From assembly GCA_937890525.1 (NCBI GenBank), contig CALADI010000048.1, forward strand, positions 124,001 to 188,000: DNA of 64,000 nucleotides, read 5' to 3'. Made by a program: the position numbers and the translations under genes. This stretch comes from an uncultured Clostridia bacterium. Lineage in GTDB: Bacteria; Bacillota; Clostridia; Oscillospirales; Oscillospiraceae. A model generated the notes under the pieces. The model ran no database searches. It had not been told where the DNA came from and saw only the letters and a program-made list of their open reading frames with translations. Below, piece after piece: positions 33,915 through 43,368 of this stretch; the first letter of the stretch is position 1; every line of letters begins with the position of its first letter.

Positions 33915-35426
33915 ATGCAAGATAGCGCAGTATTGGAAATGCGCGGCATTTGTAAATATTTTCCCGGTGTCAAGGCGCTGCAGAATGTGGATTTTACGCT
34001 GAGAGAGGGCGAGATCCACGCATTGATGGGCGAAAACGGCGCAGGAAAATCCACCCTTATTAAGGTGTTGACCGGAGTCTATGAGAAAGACGGCGGTGAA
34101 ATCTATATCAAGGGCCACGAAAACGCAGTGGCAATCAGATCTCCGCAGGATGCTCAGAATGTGGGCATCAGCACCGTTTATCAGGAAATTACCCTCTGCC
34201 CGAACCTGACGGTGGCGGAGAATATGTATATAGGAAGAACCAAGGGCAGCCTGACCAACTGGAAACAGATGAACCGGAAAGCAGCGGGGCTCCTCGAAGG
34301 CCTAGGTATCCCCGCAAGCCCTGTCCAGCAATTGGGAACCTGCTCCATTGCGGTGCAGCAGATGGTTGCCATCGCAAGAGCAGTGGACATGGATTGCAAG
34401 GTTCTGATTCTGGACGAGCCCACCTCCTCGCTGGACGAGCAGGAAGTAGCAAAGCTGTTTTCCCTTATGCGCGATCTGCGGGCAAAGGGTGTTGGAATCA
34501 TCTTTGTGACCCACTTCTTGGATCAGGTATATGAAGTGTGTGACCGGATCACAGTCCTTCGGGATGGACAGCTGGTAGGAGAATATGTCATTGAAGATCT
34601 GCCCCGTGTCCAGCTGGTGTCAAAGATGCTCGGCAAAGAGCTGGATGACATGGCTTCCATTAAAAGAGGCTCTGAAGATGCACGGATCGATATGGGAACG
34701 CCTGTGCTGGATGCACAGGGCCTGTCCAGTGCGGAGGGGATCAAGCCCTTTGACTTTTCGATCCACAAAGGCGAAGTGAATGGATTCACCGGCTTGCTGG
34801 GTTCCGGCAGAAGTGAATGTGTCCGCGCAATCTTCGGCGCTGACAAAAAAACCGGCGGTGTCATTTCTGTGAATGGCAAGGCAGTCAAAATCAGGAAGCC
34901 TCTGGATGCGATGAAGCAGGGCATCGGATATCTGCCGGAAGACCGGAAACGGGACGGTATTGTTGGTGATCTGTCGGTTCGGGAGAACATCATTCTTGCT
35001 CTGCAGGTGATGAAGGGCTTCTTCAAGCCTTTGAGCAGAGCACAGGCAGAAGCTTTTGCCGATGAGTACATTAAGCTGCTGGAAATCAAGACGGCCTCTG
35101 CAGATACGCCCATCAAACAGCTTTCCGGCGGTAATCAGCAGAAAGCCATTCTGGCGCGTTGGCTGTTGACCAACCCCCAATACCTAATTCTGGATGAACC
35201 TACCCGCGGCATCGATGTGGGCACCAAGATTGAAATCCAGAAGCTGGTTTTGAAGCTGGCGGAAGAAGGCAAGAGTGTTACCTTCATTTCCTCTGAAATT
35301 GATGAAATGCTCCGAACCTGCTCCCGGCTGATGGTCATGCGTGACCGTAAGCTCGTGGGTGAATTGTCCGGAGAAGACCTGAATCAGACAACCATTATGG
35401 CAACAATCGCGGGAGGTGAGAACTGA
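33915..35426 (+). CDS. sugar ABC transporter ATPase, two-domain (RbsA/YtfR type)
   Basis: A 503-residue protein with two ATPase domains. Domain 1 (about 5-240) has GENGAGKST and LILDEPTSSLDE; domain 2 (about 255-500) has a degenerate Walker A GLLGSGRSE, signature LSGGNQQKA and LILDEPTRGID. This layout is standard for ribose/galactose-type importers. ATG 33915 follows GGAGG by 8 bases; the frame is open upstream across the hairpin but lacks a site. It energises the two permeases encoded next. Confidence 0.95.
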   Translation: MQDSAVLEMRGICKYFPGVKALQNVDFTLREGEIHALMGENGAGKSTLIKVLTGVYEKDGGEIYIKGHENAVAIRSPQDAQNVGISTVYQEITLCPNLTVAENMYIGRTKGSLTNWKQMNRKAAGLLEGLGIPASPVQQLGTCSIAVQQMVAIARAVDMDCKVLILDEPTSSLDEQEVAKLFSLMRDLRAKGVGIIFVTHFLDQVYEVCDRITVLRDGQLVGEYVIEDLPRVQLVSKMLGKELDDMASIKRGSEDARIDMGTPVLDAQGLSSAEGIKPFDFSIHKGEVNGFTGLLGSGRSECVRAIFGADKKTGGVISVNGKAVKIRKPLDAMKQGIGYLPEDRKRDGIVGDLSVRENIILALQVMKGFFKPLSRAQAEAFADEYIKLLEIKTASADTPIKQLSGGNQQKAILARWLLTNPQYLILDEPTRGIDVGTKIEIQKLVLKLAEEGKSVTFISSEIDEMLRTCSRLMVMRDRKLVGELSGEDLNQTTIMATIAGGEN

Positions 35427-35427
35427 T

Positions 35428-36588
35428 ATGCAGAAGCTGAATAATGCCCCCAAAATGACAGCGGGTGAACGAATGAAGGGCCTTGTACGAAACCAGATCT
35501 TTATCCCGGTTGCGGCGCTGCTGATCCTCGTTGTGTTCAACCTGATCGCTGACCCCGGCTTCTTTAAGATCACGCTGGGAAATAACAGCAACGGCGATCC
35601 GGTCTTATCCGGTTACTTGATTACCATTCTGAACAATGCCTCCGAACTGGTGATCCTTGCCATTGGTATGACGCTGGTTACAGCTGCTTCCGGCGGTCAG
35701 GATATCTCTGTGGGTGCGACCATTGCCATTGCCGGTTCCGTGATGCTGCGGGTACTGTGCGGCAATGCAGGCCCCCGGCCTGAAACGATGCAGGCACCTA
35801 TCCTTGTGGCATTCGCTGTAGGTTGTGTTGCTGCAATGATTTTTGGCGCGTTTAATGGCACCCTGGTGGCCTATTTCAAGATCCAGCCCATGGTGGCAAC
35901 GCTGATCATGTTTACTGCAGGCCGCTCCATTGCAGCATGGATCAATAACAACCAGCTTCCCATTATCAGTGAAGCCAGCTTCGGTTACTTCGGTAATTTT
36001 ATTCCCGGCATTCCTGTCCCGACACCGGTGTTTATCGCAATTGCCTGCGTGATCATCACGATGCTGGTAATGAAATTTACGACCTTGGGTCTGTATACCC
36101 AGGCTGTTGGTATTAACGCCCACTCTTCCCGGTTGAACGGTCTCAATCCGGCTTTCGTAAAATTCCTGACCTATGTGATCCTTGGACTGTGTGTTGCGGT
36201 GGCAGCACTGATCAAGGTCAGCCGCATTTCCAGCATCAACTATTCCGTCATCGCAAAAGACATTGAAATGGATGCAATTCTGGCGGTTGCGCTGGGAGGA
36301 AATGCACTGAGCGGCGGTAGATTCAATATGTGGGGTTCTATCCTGGGTGCGTATGTCATTCAGTTCCTGACCACCACATTGTATAAATTCAATGTAGCTT
36401 CCGATGCGCTGCCTGCCTATAAAGCTGTTGTTGTCATCATCCTGGTGATTATGAGTGCACCGGTTGTGCGGCAGAAAATGAGCAAACTGTGGAAGCAGTA
36501 TGTAAAAACGGCAAAGGAGGCAAAGGGATATGGCACCGAAAATTGCAGTACAAAACGGCAAGCTGACAAAGCGTGCGGGTATCTCTGA
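35428..36588 (+). CDS. sugar ABC permease 1 (YtfT-like)
   Basis: A 386-residue permease of the RbsC/BPD_transp_2 family with about nine or ten membrane segments and the typical GGQDISVGATIAIAG, VAYFKIQPMVATLI and LGGNALSGGRF motifs. GGGAGGTG lies upstream of ATG 35428. The reading frame continues 59 bases into the next permease gene, giving a short unconserved tail (YGTENCSTKRQ...), which suggests the original stop was lost or shifted. It pairs with permease 2 in a YtfQRT-YjfF-like importer. Confidence 0.93.
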   Translation: MQKLNNAPKMTAGERMKGLVRNQIFIPVAALLILVVFNLIADPGFFKITLGNNSNGDPVLSGYLITILNNASELVILAIGMTLVTAASGGQDISVGATIAIAGSVMLRVLCGNAGPRPETMQAPILVAFAVGCVAAMIFGAFNGTLVAYFKIQPMVATLIMFTAGRSIAAWINNNQLPIISEASFGYFGNFIPGIPVPTPVFIAIACVIITMLVMKFTTLGLYTQAVGINAHSSRLNGLNPAFVKFLTYVILGLCVAVAALIKVSRISSINYSVIAKDIEMDAILAVALGGNALSGGRFNMWGSILGAYVIQFLTTTLYKFNVASDALPAYKAVVVIILVIMSAPVVRQKMSKLWKQYVKTAKEAKGYGTENCSTKRQADKACGYL

Positions 36589-37576
36589 TACCAATCTTCT
36601 GCTGACCATTACCATTGTGGTGTTTATTCTCATGTATGCCTGCGCCGTTGTCCTCCTTGGCTCCGGTTTCCGAAAGCCCCAGGCGTTTTTCAATATTCTC
36701 AATGACAATGCAGCACTGATCATTCTTTCCTGCGGAATGAGCATCGTGATGATCACGGGCGGCATCGATATCTCCGTGGGTACCCTGACCGCATTGGTTT
36801 GCATGAGCTGTGCGGTTCATCTGGACTACAACGGCGGCAATGTCGTTACCGCTATGCTGATTGCTTTGGGGATCGGTGTTGCGTTCGGCCTGGTGCAGGG
36901 CTATCTGGTAGCCTACCTGGAGATCCAGCCGTTTATTGTATCTCTTGCAGGTATGTTCTTTGCAAAGGGTATGACTACCATTGTCAACTCGACCCAGTTC
37001 AATGTGGTGCATGAAGGATTCAAGGCGTTGAAAGCCACCCGGATCTATGTTCCCGGCATGGGCAGTGTCAATAAACTGGGAAAATATGTTCCTGCTTATG
37101 TGGAACCTGGTGTAGTCATTGCAATTATCATCGTCATTGCGCTGTTTGTCCTGCTTCGCTGGGGGAAACTTGGCCGAAATTTTTACGCAGTTGGCGGAAA
37201 TATGCACAGCGCAAATATGCTGGGCATCAATGTCAAGCGGACCAAGTTTATGGCCCATCTGCTGTGCAGCACACTGGCTGGTATTGGCGGTTTTGTTTAT
37301 TTCCTTCATGTTGGATCCGGCTCTCCCAGCCATGCCAGCGGTGCGGAAATGAATGCCATTGCATCCAGCATTATCGGCGGCACCATGCTGACAGGTGGTG
37401 TGGGCAATATTATTGGCACATTCTTCGGCGTTATTTCCCTGAACACCATCAAAAATATTGTCTCTTCTCTGGGCTTGGATGAAGCATGGTGGACGAACAT
37501 CACCGTTGCAGCCATGATCTGTCTGTTCCTGCTGATTCAGAGTGTTGTTCTAATGAGAAAGAATAAGAAGAAGTAA
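36530..37576 (+). CDS. sugar ABC permease 2 (YjfF-like)
   Basis: A 348-residue RbsC-family permease with about eight to ten membrane segments, GGIDISVGTLTALV, YLEIQPFIVSLAG and GGTMLTGGVGN motifs. AAAGGAGG lies upstream of ATG 36530, inside the end of permease 1. Two different permeases with one double ATPase is the arrangement of the galactofuranose importer YtfQRT-YjfF of E. coli; with ara genes downstream, L-arabinofuranose is a reasonable cargo. Confidence 0.93.
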   Translation: MAPKIAVQNGKLTKRAGISDTNLLLTITIVVFILMYACAVVLLGSGFRKPQAFFNILNDNAALIILSCGMSIVMITGGIDISVGTLTALVCMSCAVHLDYNGGNVVTAMLIALGIGVAFGLVQGYLVAYLEIQPFIVSLAGMFFAKGMTTIVNSTQFNVVHEGFKALKATRIYVPGMGSVNKLGKYVPAYVEPGVVIAIIIVIALFVLLRWGKLGRNFYAVGGNMHSANMLGINVKRTKFMAHLLCSTLAGIGGFVYFLHVGSGSPSHASGAEMNAIASSIIGGTMLTGGVGNIIGTFFGVISLNTIKNIVSSLGLDEAWWTNITVAAMICLFLLIQSVVLMRKNKKK

Positions 37577-37583
37577 GGAAAAT

Positions 37584-37620
37584 GCCGTCCGGTCAGTCTG
37601 ATATGGACAGGCCGGACGGC
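37584..37620 (+). other. intercistronic hairpin
   Basis: GCCGTCCGG and CCGGACGGC pair across 19 bases, followed by TTCTGATT. No promoter is seen after it, so it probably modulates rather than ends transcription into the kinase gene. Confidence 0.5.
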
Positions 37621-37641
37621 TTCTGATTAGGAGGAAACTGT

Positions 37642-39180
37642 ATGCACAATAAAGAGAATCCCACTTTTCTGGGTATTGAACTTGGCTCCACGCGGATCAA
37701 GGCAGTTGCCATTGATACTCAGTTTACACCAATTTCTTCCGGTGATTACACATGGGCTTCATCCTATGAAAACGGCATCTGGACTTATGATCTGGATGAA
37801 GTCTGGATCGGTATGAAGGCTGCCATCACAGGCATCGAGGATCGAAAAAATGTGAAGGCAATGGGCGTTTCTGCAATGATGCACGGCTATCTGGCTTTCG
37901 ACAAGGACTGGAACCTGCTGACGCCCTTCCGTACATGGCAAAATACCACTACTGCCCAGGCAGCAGAGGAACTGACCGAACTTTTTGGGTTTAACATTCC
38001 CCAGCGCTGGAGCATTGCTCATCTTTATCAGGCTGTTCTGAACGAAGAAGAACACATTTCCAAAATCGCACATATTACGACCCTGGCAGGATATGTCCAT
38101 TACATTCTGACGGGGATGAACTGTATCGGCATCGGTGAAGCCTCCGGTATGTTTCCTATTGATAGTGACAATCTTTGCTATGATGCGGAAATGCTCCGAA
38201 AGTTCAATGATCTGATTGCGGAACGAAAACTGCCATGGAAGATCGAAGATCTGCTTCCCAATGTGCTGGTGGCAGGTGAAAATGCGGGCGTTCTCAGCAC
38301 GCAGGGTGCCGAGAAGCTGGACAACCTGCTGCCTCCCGGAATTCCTATGGCACCGGCTGAGGGTGATGCAGGAACCGGTATGACGGCAACCAACGCAGTT
38401 GCAGCCAGAACCGGCAATGTTTCCGCTGGTACATCTATTTTTGCCATGGTCGTTCTGGAGAAAATGCTTTCTAAAGTGCATTCCGAGATCGATATGGTAA
38501 CAACACCTACCGGCAAGCCTGTGGCAATGGTCCATTGCAACAACTGCACCTCGGACATGAACGGCTGGGTCAATATGTTCCGGGAGACATTCCAGCTTCT
38601 TGGATACGATGTGCAGATGGGAGAACTGTACACAAAGCTGTACCGCAAGAGCATGGAAGGCGCACCGGATTGCGGTGGTATCACGATTTATAACTATCTG
38701 GCCGGTGAGCCTGTGACCGGCTTTGACGAAGGCAGACCCTTGATCGTAAGAAATCCCAGTGTGCCTTTGACCCTGGCAAACTTTATTCGTGCGCAGCTTT
38801 ATTCTACTATGGCAACTCTGGCAACAGGTATGGAGATCCTGCATCAAGAGGATGTGGTGATCGACCGGATGATGGGTCATGGCGGTCTGTTCAAAACTCC
38901 TGTGGTTGGCCAAAAATATATGGCAGCTGCCACCAATGCACCGGTCTGGGTCATGGAAACTGCTGGCGAAGGCGGTCCTTACGGAATGGCACTTCTGGCA
39001 GCCTATCTGGTAGAAGGAAACGGCCTTTCTTTGGAAAGTTATCTGGATCAGAAGGTGTTTGTAAACGCTGAAGCAGCGGTTCTGGATCCGGATGCAGAGG
39101 ATGTTGCCGGGTTCCGTGCCTATCTGACACGCTTTTGGGATGGTCTGAGTGTAGAACGCTCTGCAATTGCACACCTGTAA
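37642..39180 (+). CDS. FGGY carbohydrate kinase, probable L-ribulokinase
   Basis: A 512-residue FGGY-family kinase. The N-terminal phosphate motif is FLGIELGSTRIKAVAID; further along are the GDAGTGMTATNAVAARTGNVSAG region and the C-terminal MMGHGGLFKTPVVGQ ATP motif. The gene directly precedes araA and araD, so L-ribulose is the expected substrate, giving L-ribulose-5-phosphate. It is not the classic enterobacterial AraB type by appearance. The ribosome site is TAGGAGG. Substrate is inferred from operon position. Confidence 0.88.
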   Translation: MHNKENPTFLGIELGSTRIKAVAIDTQFTPISSGDYTWASSYENGIWTYDLDEVWIGMKAAITGIEDRKNVKAMGVSAMMHGYLAFDKDWNLLTPFRTWQNTTTAQAAEELTELFGFNIPQRWSIAHLYQAVLNEEEHISKIAHITTLAGYVHYILTGMNCIGIGEASGMFPIDSDNLCYDAEMLRKFNDLIAERKLPWKIEDLLPNVLVAGENAGVLSTQGAEKLDNLLPPGIPMAPAEGDAGTGMTATNAVAARTGNVSAGTSIFAMVVLEKMLSKVHSEIDMVTTPTGKPVAMVHCNNCTSDMNGWVNMFRETFQLLGYDVQMGELYTKLYRKSMEGAPDCGGITIYNYLAGEPVTGFDEGRPLIVRNPSVPLTLANFIRAQLYSTMATLATGMEILHQEDVVIDRMMGHGGLFKTPVVGQKYMAAATNAPVWVMETAGEGGPYGMALLAAYLVEGNGLSLESYLDQKVFVNAEAAVLDPDAEDVAGFRAYLTRFWDGLSVERSAIAHL

Positions 39181-39199
39181 TGCTTAGGAGGAAATATTT

Positions 39200-40663
39200 A
39201 TGAAAAACTATGAATTTTGGTTTGTGGTAGGTTCTCAGGCTCTGTATGGCCCCGAAGTATTGGCAACGGTTGCTCAGCGGGCAGAGGAAATGGCTGAAAA
39301 AATGAGTGCGGTTCTTCCGTACCCGCTGGTTTATAAGGTTACGGCTATGAGCAACGCACAGATCACGGATGTTGTTCGGGAAGCAAACTATGATCCCTGC
39401 TGTGCAGGTATTGTAACCTGGTGCCATACCTTCTCTCCCTCCAAGATGTGGATCAACGGTTTTGCCAATCTGCAGAAGCCCTACTGCCACCTCGCTACCC
39501 AGTACAACCGGGAGATCCCCAACGAAGAGATCGATATGGACTTTATGAACCTGAATCAGGCCGCCCATGGTGACCGGGAACATGGCTTTATCGCCGCCCG
39601 GATGCGTATGGCCAGAAAGGTCATTGCGGGACACTGGGAAGATGCTTCTGTACAGAAACGTTTGGGCGATTGGATGAAGGCTGCTGTTGGTGCCGCTTTC
39701 TGTAAGGAAGTAAAGGTTATGCGCTTTGGCGACAATATGCGTGAGGTTGCTGTCACAGAGGGCGATAAGGTGGAAGCACAGATCAAACTTGGATGGCAGG
39801 TGAATACCTGGCCTGTTGGACAGCTGGTAGAAACCATGGATGCAGTTACCGATGCGGAAGTGGATGCAAAGATGGCAGAATACGCGGAAAAGTATGACAT
39901 GGCTACCGACGATGTGGAAACTGTCCGCTATCAGGCTCGGGAAGAGATTGCCATTCAGAAAATGATGGATGCTGAGGGTTGTGTAGCGTTCTCCAATACC
40001 TTCCAGGATCTGTATGGCATGAAGCAGCTGCCTGGTCTGGCTTCTCAGAATCTGATGTCCAAGGGCTATGGCTACGGCGGCGAAGGCGACTGGAAGGTCA
40101 GCGCAATGACTGCCATCATGAAGGCTATGGGCAAGGATGGTAACGGTGCGTCCGCGTTTATGGAGGACTATACTTATCATCTGGTGGAAGGAAACAAGTA
40201 CAGCCTGGGTGCCCATATGCTGGAGGTCTGTCCCTCTCTGGCAGCAGATAAGCCCCGGATCGAAGTGCATCATCTGGGCATCGGTGACCGTCAGCCCCCG
40301 GCACGTCTGGTATTCGAGGGCAAGGAAGGCGATGCCATCGTGGTCACGCTGATCGACATGGGTGGCCGTTTCCGTCTGATCTGCCAGGATATTGTCTGTG
40401 TCAAGCCGATCATGGATATGCCCAATCTGCCTGTTGCCCGTGTTATGTGGAAGGCGATGCCTTCTCTGGAAACCGGTCTGGAGTGCTGGATCACTGCAGG
40501 CGGCGCCCATCACTCTGTTCTGAGCTATGATGTTACTGCTGAGCAGATGAAGGACTGGGCACGAATGATGGATGTGGAGTTTGTACACATCACAAAGGAT
40601 ACGACGGTTGCATCTCTGGAGCAGGAGCTGTTCCTGAATGACCTGGCATGGAAACTGAAGTAA
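39200..40663 (+). CDS. araA: L-arabinose isomerase
   Basis: A 487-residue isomerase converting L-arabinose to L-ribulose, usual length about 490-500. Recognised from EFWFVVGSQALYGPE, the WCHTFSPSKMWI segment, LNQAAHGDREHG and the metal-site regions DAEGCVAFSNTFQDL and PSLAADKPRIEVHHLGIGD. AGGAGG precedes ATG 39200. It lies 19 bases after the kinase gene. Confidence 0.98.
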   Translation: MKNYEFWFVVGSQALYGPEVLATVAQRAEEMAEKMSAVLPYPLVYKVTAMSNAQITDVVREANYDPCCAGIVTWCHTFSPSKMWINGFANLQKPYCHLATQYNREIPNEEIDMDFMNLNQAAHGDREHGFIAARMRMARKVIAGHWEDASVQKRLGDWMKAAVGAAFCKEVKVMRFGDNMREVAVTEGDKVEAQIKLGWQVNTWPVGQLVETMDAVTDAEVDAKMAEYAEKYDMATDDVETVRYQAREEIAIQKMMDAEGCVAFSNTFQDLYGMKQLPGLASQNLMSKGYGYGGEGDWKVSAMTAIMKAMGKDGNGASAFMEDYTYHLVEGNKYSLGAHMLEVCPSLAADKPRIEVHHLGIGDRQPPARLVFEGKEGDAIVVTLIDMGGRFRLICQDIVCVKPIMDMPNLPVARVMWKAMPSLETGLECWITAGGAHHSVLSYDVTAEQMKDWARMMDVEFVHITKDTTVASLEQELFLNDLAWKLK

Positions 40664-40675
40664 AATGAAATCTGT

Positions 40676-40708
40676 CGGAACTGCACAGGGGATAACTGTG
40701 CAGTTCCG
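40676..40708 (+). other. intercistronic hairpin between araA and araD
   Basis: CGGAACTGCACAG and CTGTGCAGTTCCG form a perfect 13-bp stem with a seven-base loop. There is no T-run; A-run and ribosome site of araD follow. Confidence 0.6.
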
Positions 40709-40732
40709 AACCTCAAAAAAGGAGGTAAGGAA

Positions 40733-41425
40733 ATGCTGGAAGAATTAAAAAAGCAAGTTTGTGAAGCCAATCTGGAACTTCCCAAATATGGCCTTGTGAC
40801 TTTTACATGGGGCAATGTATCCGGTGTGGATCGAGAAAAGGGTTTGATGGTCATTAAACCTTCCGGTGTGGAGTACGACAACATGACTCCTGAAGATATG
40901 GTGGTGGTATCCCTTGCCACTGGCGAAAAGGTAGAAGGCAAGTGGAAGCCCTCCTCCGATACACCTACCCATGTAGCGTTGTATCATGCGTTTCCCAGCA
41001 TCGGCGGTGTGGTTCACACCCACTCCCGCTGGGCAACCAGCTGGGCGCAGGCTGGTCGGGGTATCCCTGCCTACGGTACCACCCATGGCGATTACTTTTA
41101 CGGGGAGATCCCCTGCACCCGAAAGATGACTACTGCCGAAATCGAAGGCGAATATGAACTGGAAACCGGCAAGGTAATCATCGAAACTTTTGAAGGCAAG
41201 TCTGCCGGTGATATTCCCGCCGTTTTGGTCCACTCTCACGGCCCCTTTACCTGGGGTACCGATCCCCACAATGCGGTTCATAATGCGGTTGTACTGGAAG
41301 AACTGGCTTTTATGGCCTACCATACGGAGGCGATTGCTCCCGGAAAAGAAACCATGCAATCGAAACTGCTGGACAAGCACTACCTGCGTAAGCATGGTAA
41401 GAACGCCTATTATGGGCAGGGATAA
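40733..41425 (+). CDS. araD: L-ribulose-5-phosphate 4-epimerase
   Basis: A 230-residue class II aldolase/epimerase that makes D-xylulose-5-phosphate. The zinc ligands are in VVHTHSRWAT and later VLVHSHGPFTWG; LVTFTWGNVSGVD and VIKPSGVEYD bind substrate phosphate. The C-terminal HTEAI and YLRKHGKNAYYGQ are typical of AraD. The ribosome site is AAGGAGG. It completes the ara pathway together with the kinase and isomerase. Confidence 0.97.
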   Translation: MLEELKKQVCEANLELPKYGLVTFTWGNVSGVDREKGLMVIKPSGVEYDNMTPEDMVVVSLATGEKVEGKWKPSSDTPTHVALYHAFPSIGGVVHTHSRWATSWAQAGRGIPAYGTTHGDYFYGEIPCTRKMTTAEIEGEYELETGKVIIETFEGKSAGDIPAVLVHSHGPFTWGTDPHNAVHNAVVLEELAFMAYHTEAIAPGKETMQSKLLDKHYLRKHGKNAYYGQG

Positions 41426-41437
41426 GGGGGAGCACCA

Positions 41438-42286
41438 GTGAATCTTTTGGAAAAAAGGGAGCTTCAGAAAACAGCCTGTAAAGTGCGCATGGGCGTGATT
41501 GAAGCTACCCACGGTGCCAAAGCGGGCCATCCCGGCGGAAGTCTTTCCGCAGCGGATCTGTTTACTTATCTGTATTTTCGGGAAATGAATATTGACCCGG
41601 CGAATCCGAAATGGGAAGACCGGGACAGATTCGTGTTGAGCAAGGGACACACTGCACCCGGACTGTATGCCGCACTGGCAAACCGGGGATTCTTTCCTGT
41701 GGAGGATCTGCCTACATTGCGGCATGTGGACAGCTATTTACAGGGCCATCCCAATATGAATACCGTTCCCGGCGTGGATATGTCCACCGGTTCTTTGGGA
41801 CAGGGAATTTCCTGCGCCTGCGGAATGGCGTTGGGTGCAAAACATAATGAGCAGAATTTCCGTGTTTACTGTCTTCTGGGGGACGGTGAAATACAGGAAG
41901 GCCAGGTTTGGGAAGCATTTATGTTTGCCAATCATTATAAGCTGGACAATCTGTGCGTAATCATTGATAACAATGGTCTGCAGATCGATGGAAAAGTTGA
42001 GGATGTTATGAGCCCCTATCCCATTACGGATAAGCTGATCGCGTTCGGCTTTCAGGTTGAGGTTATTGACGGACATGATTTTGACCAGATCGAGTCTGCC
42101 ATGCTCCGTGCAAAGAATACCAGGGGAAGACCAACTGCCATCCTCATGAAAACAACAAAGGGCAAAGATGTATCTTTCATGGAAAACAATGCCGGATGGC
42201 ACGGAAAAGCACCCAACGATGCAGAATATGCACAGGCAATGACAGAATTGAAGGCAAAACTCTCTATGTTGGAGGATCAATTATGA
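41438..42286 (+). CDS. transketolase, N-terminal (pyrophosphate) subunit
   Basis: A 282-residue protein equal to the thiamine-pyrophosphate half of transketolase: KAGHPGGSLSAADL, RFVLSKGHTAPGLYA, GSLGQGISCACGMALG and the TPP motif LLGDGEIQEGQVWEA to IDNNGLQIDG. The GTG start at 41438 has AAGGGGG upstream. Split transketolases are common in Clostridia. It shares a four-base overlap with the C-terminal subunit gene and extends arabinose breakdown into the non-oxidative pentose phosphate pathway. Confidence 0.95.
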   Translation: MNLLEKRELQKTACKVRMGVIEATHGAKAGHPGGSLSAADLFTYLYFREMNIDPANPKWEDRDRFVLSKGHTAPGLYAALANRGFFPVEDLPTLRHVDSYLQGHPNMNTVPGVDMSTGSLGQGISCACGMALGAKHNEQNFRVYCLLGDGEIQEGQVWEAFMFANHYKLDNLCVIIDNNGLQIDGKVEDVMSPYPITDKLIAFGFQVEVIDGHDFDQIESAMLRAKNTRGRPTAILMKTTKGKDVSFMENNAGWHGKAPNDAEYAQAMTELKAKLSMLEDQL

Positions 42287-43227
42287 CAGAACTGAAAAAG
42301 ATCGCCACCAGAGATAGCTATGGCAAAGCTCTTGTAGAATTGGGCGCGAACCACAAAGACATTGTTGTTCTGGATGCAGATCTTGCAGGTGCCACAAAGA
42401 CTTCCACTTTTCAAAAGGCGTTTCCGGATCGTCATTATGATTGCGGCATTGCAGAGGCCGATATGATGTGTGTCGCAGCAGGTCTTTCTACCGTCGGACT
42501 TGTCCCATTCGCATCTTCGTTTGCCATGTTTGCTGCCGGACGGGCCTTTGAGCAGGTAAGAAACTCCATCGGCTATCCCCGGCTGAACGTTAAGATTGGT
42601 GCTACCCATGGCGGTATTTCCGTTGGTGAGGATGGTGCCAGTCATCAGTGCTGCGAGGACTTTGCATTGATGCGGTCCATTCCCGGTATGGTAGTCATAT
42701 GCCCTGCAGATGATGTGGAAGCAAGAGCAGCAGTAAAGGCCGCTTACGAATATAATGGCCCGGTTTATCTGCGCTTTGGCCGTTTGGCTGTGCCTGTGTT
42801 CCACGATGAGGAGAACGATTCCTTTGAAATTGGCAAGGGAGAAATTCTCCGCGACGGGAAAGACATAGCAATCATTGCCAATGGTCTGATGGTATATGAG
42901 GCTCTGCAGGCAGGAAAGGCGTTGGAAGAGCAGGGCATTGATGCAATGATCATCAACATGGCAACGGTCAAGCCGCTGGACGAAGAACTGGTTCTGGCTG
43001 CCGCCCAAAAGTGCGGCAAGGTCATTACCTGTGAAGAGCATTCTGTCATCGGCGGTTTGGGTGAAGCGGTGGCTGCGTTCCTGTCCAGAACCTGCCCCAC
43101 CAGAGTAGAATGCATTGGTGTTAACGACGAATTCGGTCATTCCGGTCCTGCAGGCGAATTGCTGAAACAGTTTGGTTTGACGGCTGATAACATTGCTCGT
43201 GTTGGGATAAAGCTGTGCGAAAAATAA
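42283..43227 (+). CDS. transketolase, C-terminal (pyrimidine) subunit
   Basis: A 314-residue partner carrying the pyrimidine-binding half (DADLAGATKTS, DCGIAEADMMCVAAGLS, THGGISVGEDGASHQ) and the C-terminal transketolase domain (about 195-310, TCEEHSVIGGLGEAV). ATG 42283 overlaps the preceding TGA and follows GGAGG. It forms an alpha2beta2-type enzyme with the previous subunit. It is the last gene of the island. Confidence 0.95.
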   Translation: MTELKKIATRDSYGKALVELGANHKDIVVLDADLAGATKTSTFQKAFPDRHYDCGIAEADMMCVAAGLSTVGLVPFASSFAMFAAGRAFEQVRNSIGYPRLNVKIGATHGGISVGEDGASHQCCEDFALMRSIPGMVVICPADDVEARAAVKAAYEYNGPVYLRFGRLAVPVFHDEENDSFEIGKGEILRDGKDIAIIANGLMVYEALQAGKALEEQGIDAMIINMATVKPLDEELVLAAAQKCGKVITCEEHSVIGGLGEAVAAFLSRTCPTRVECIGVNDEFGHSGPAGELLKQFGLTADNIARVGIKLCEK

Positions 43228-43368
43228 GGCTCACACGGAACACGGCTAAGTGTTCTGAAAATTGCATCGCCCCAGCGGTGGGTAACGCATGGACGATTAT
43301 GATCCAATAATCTTATGTAGGAGATAAATAATAGGAAGTCAGAAACCTTCGCTAAGGTGACATCACCC
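43228..43368. other. right end of the island, non-coding
   Basis: About 140 bases without a gene. An inverted repeat TAAGG-TGACATCA-CCTTA-like stem lies right before the attachment repeat (about 43354-43371). No recombinase site other than the att repeat is recognised. Confidence 0.6.
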
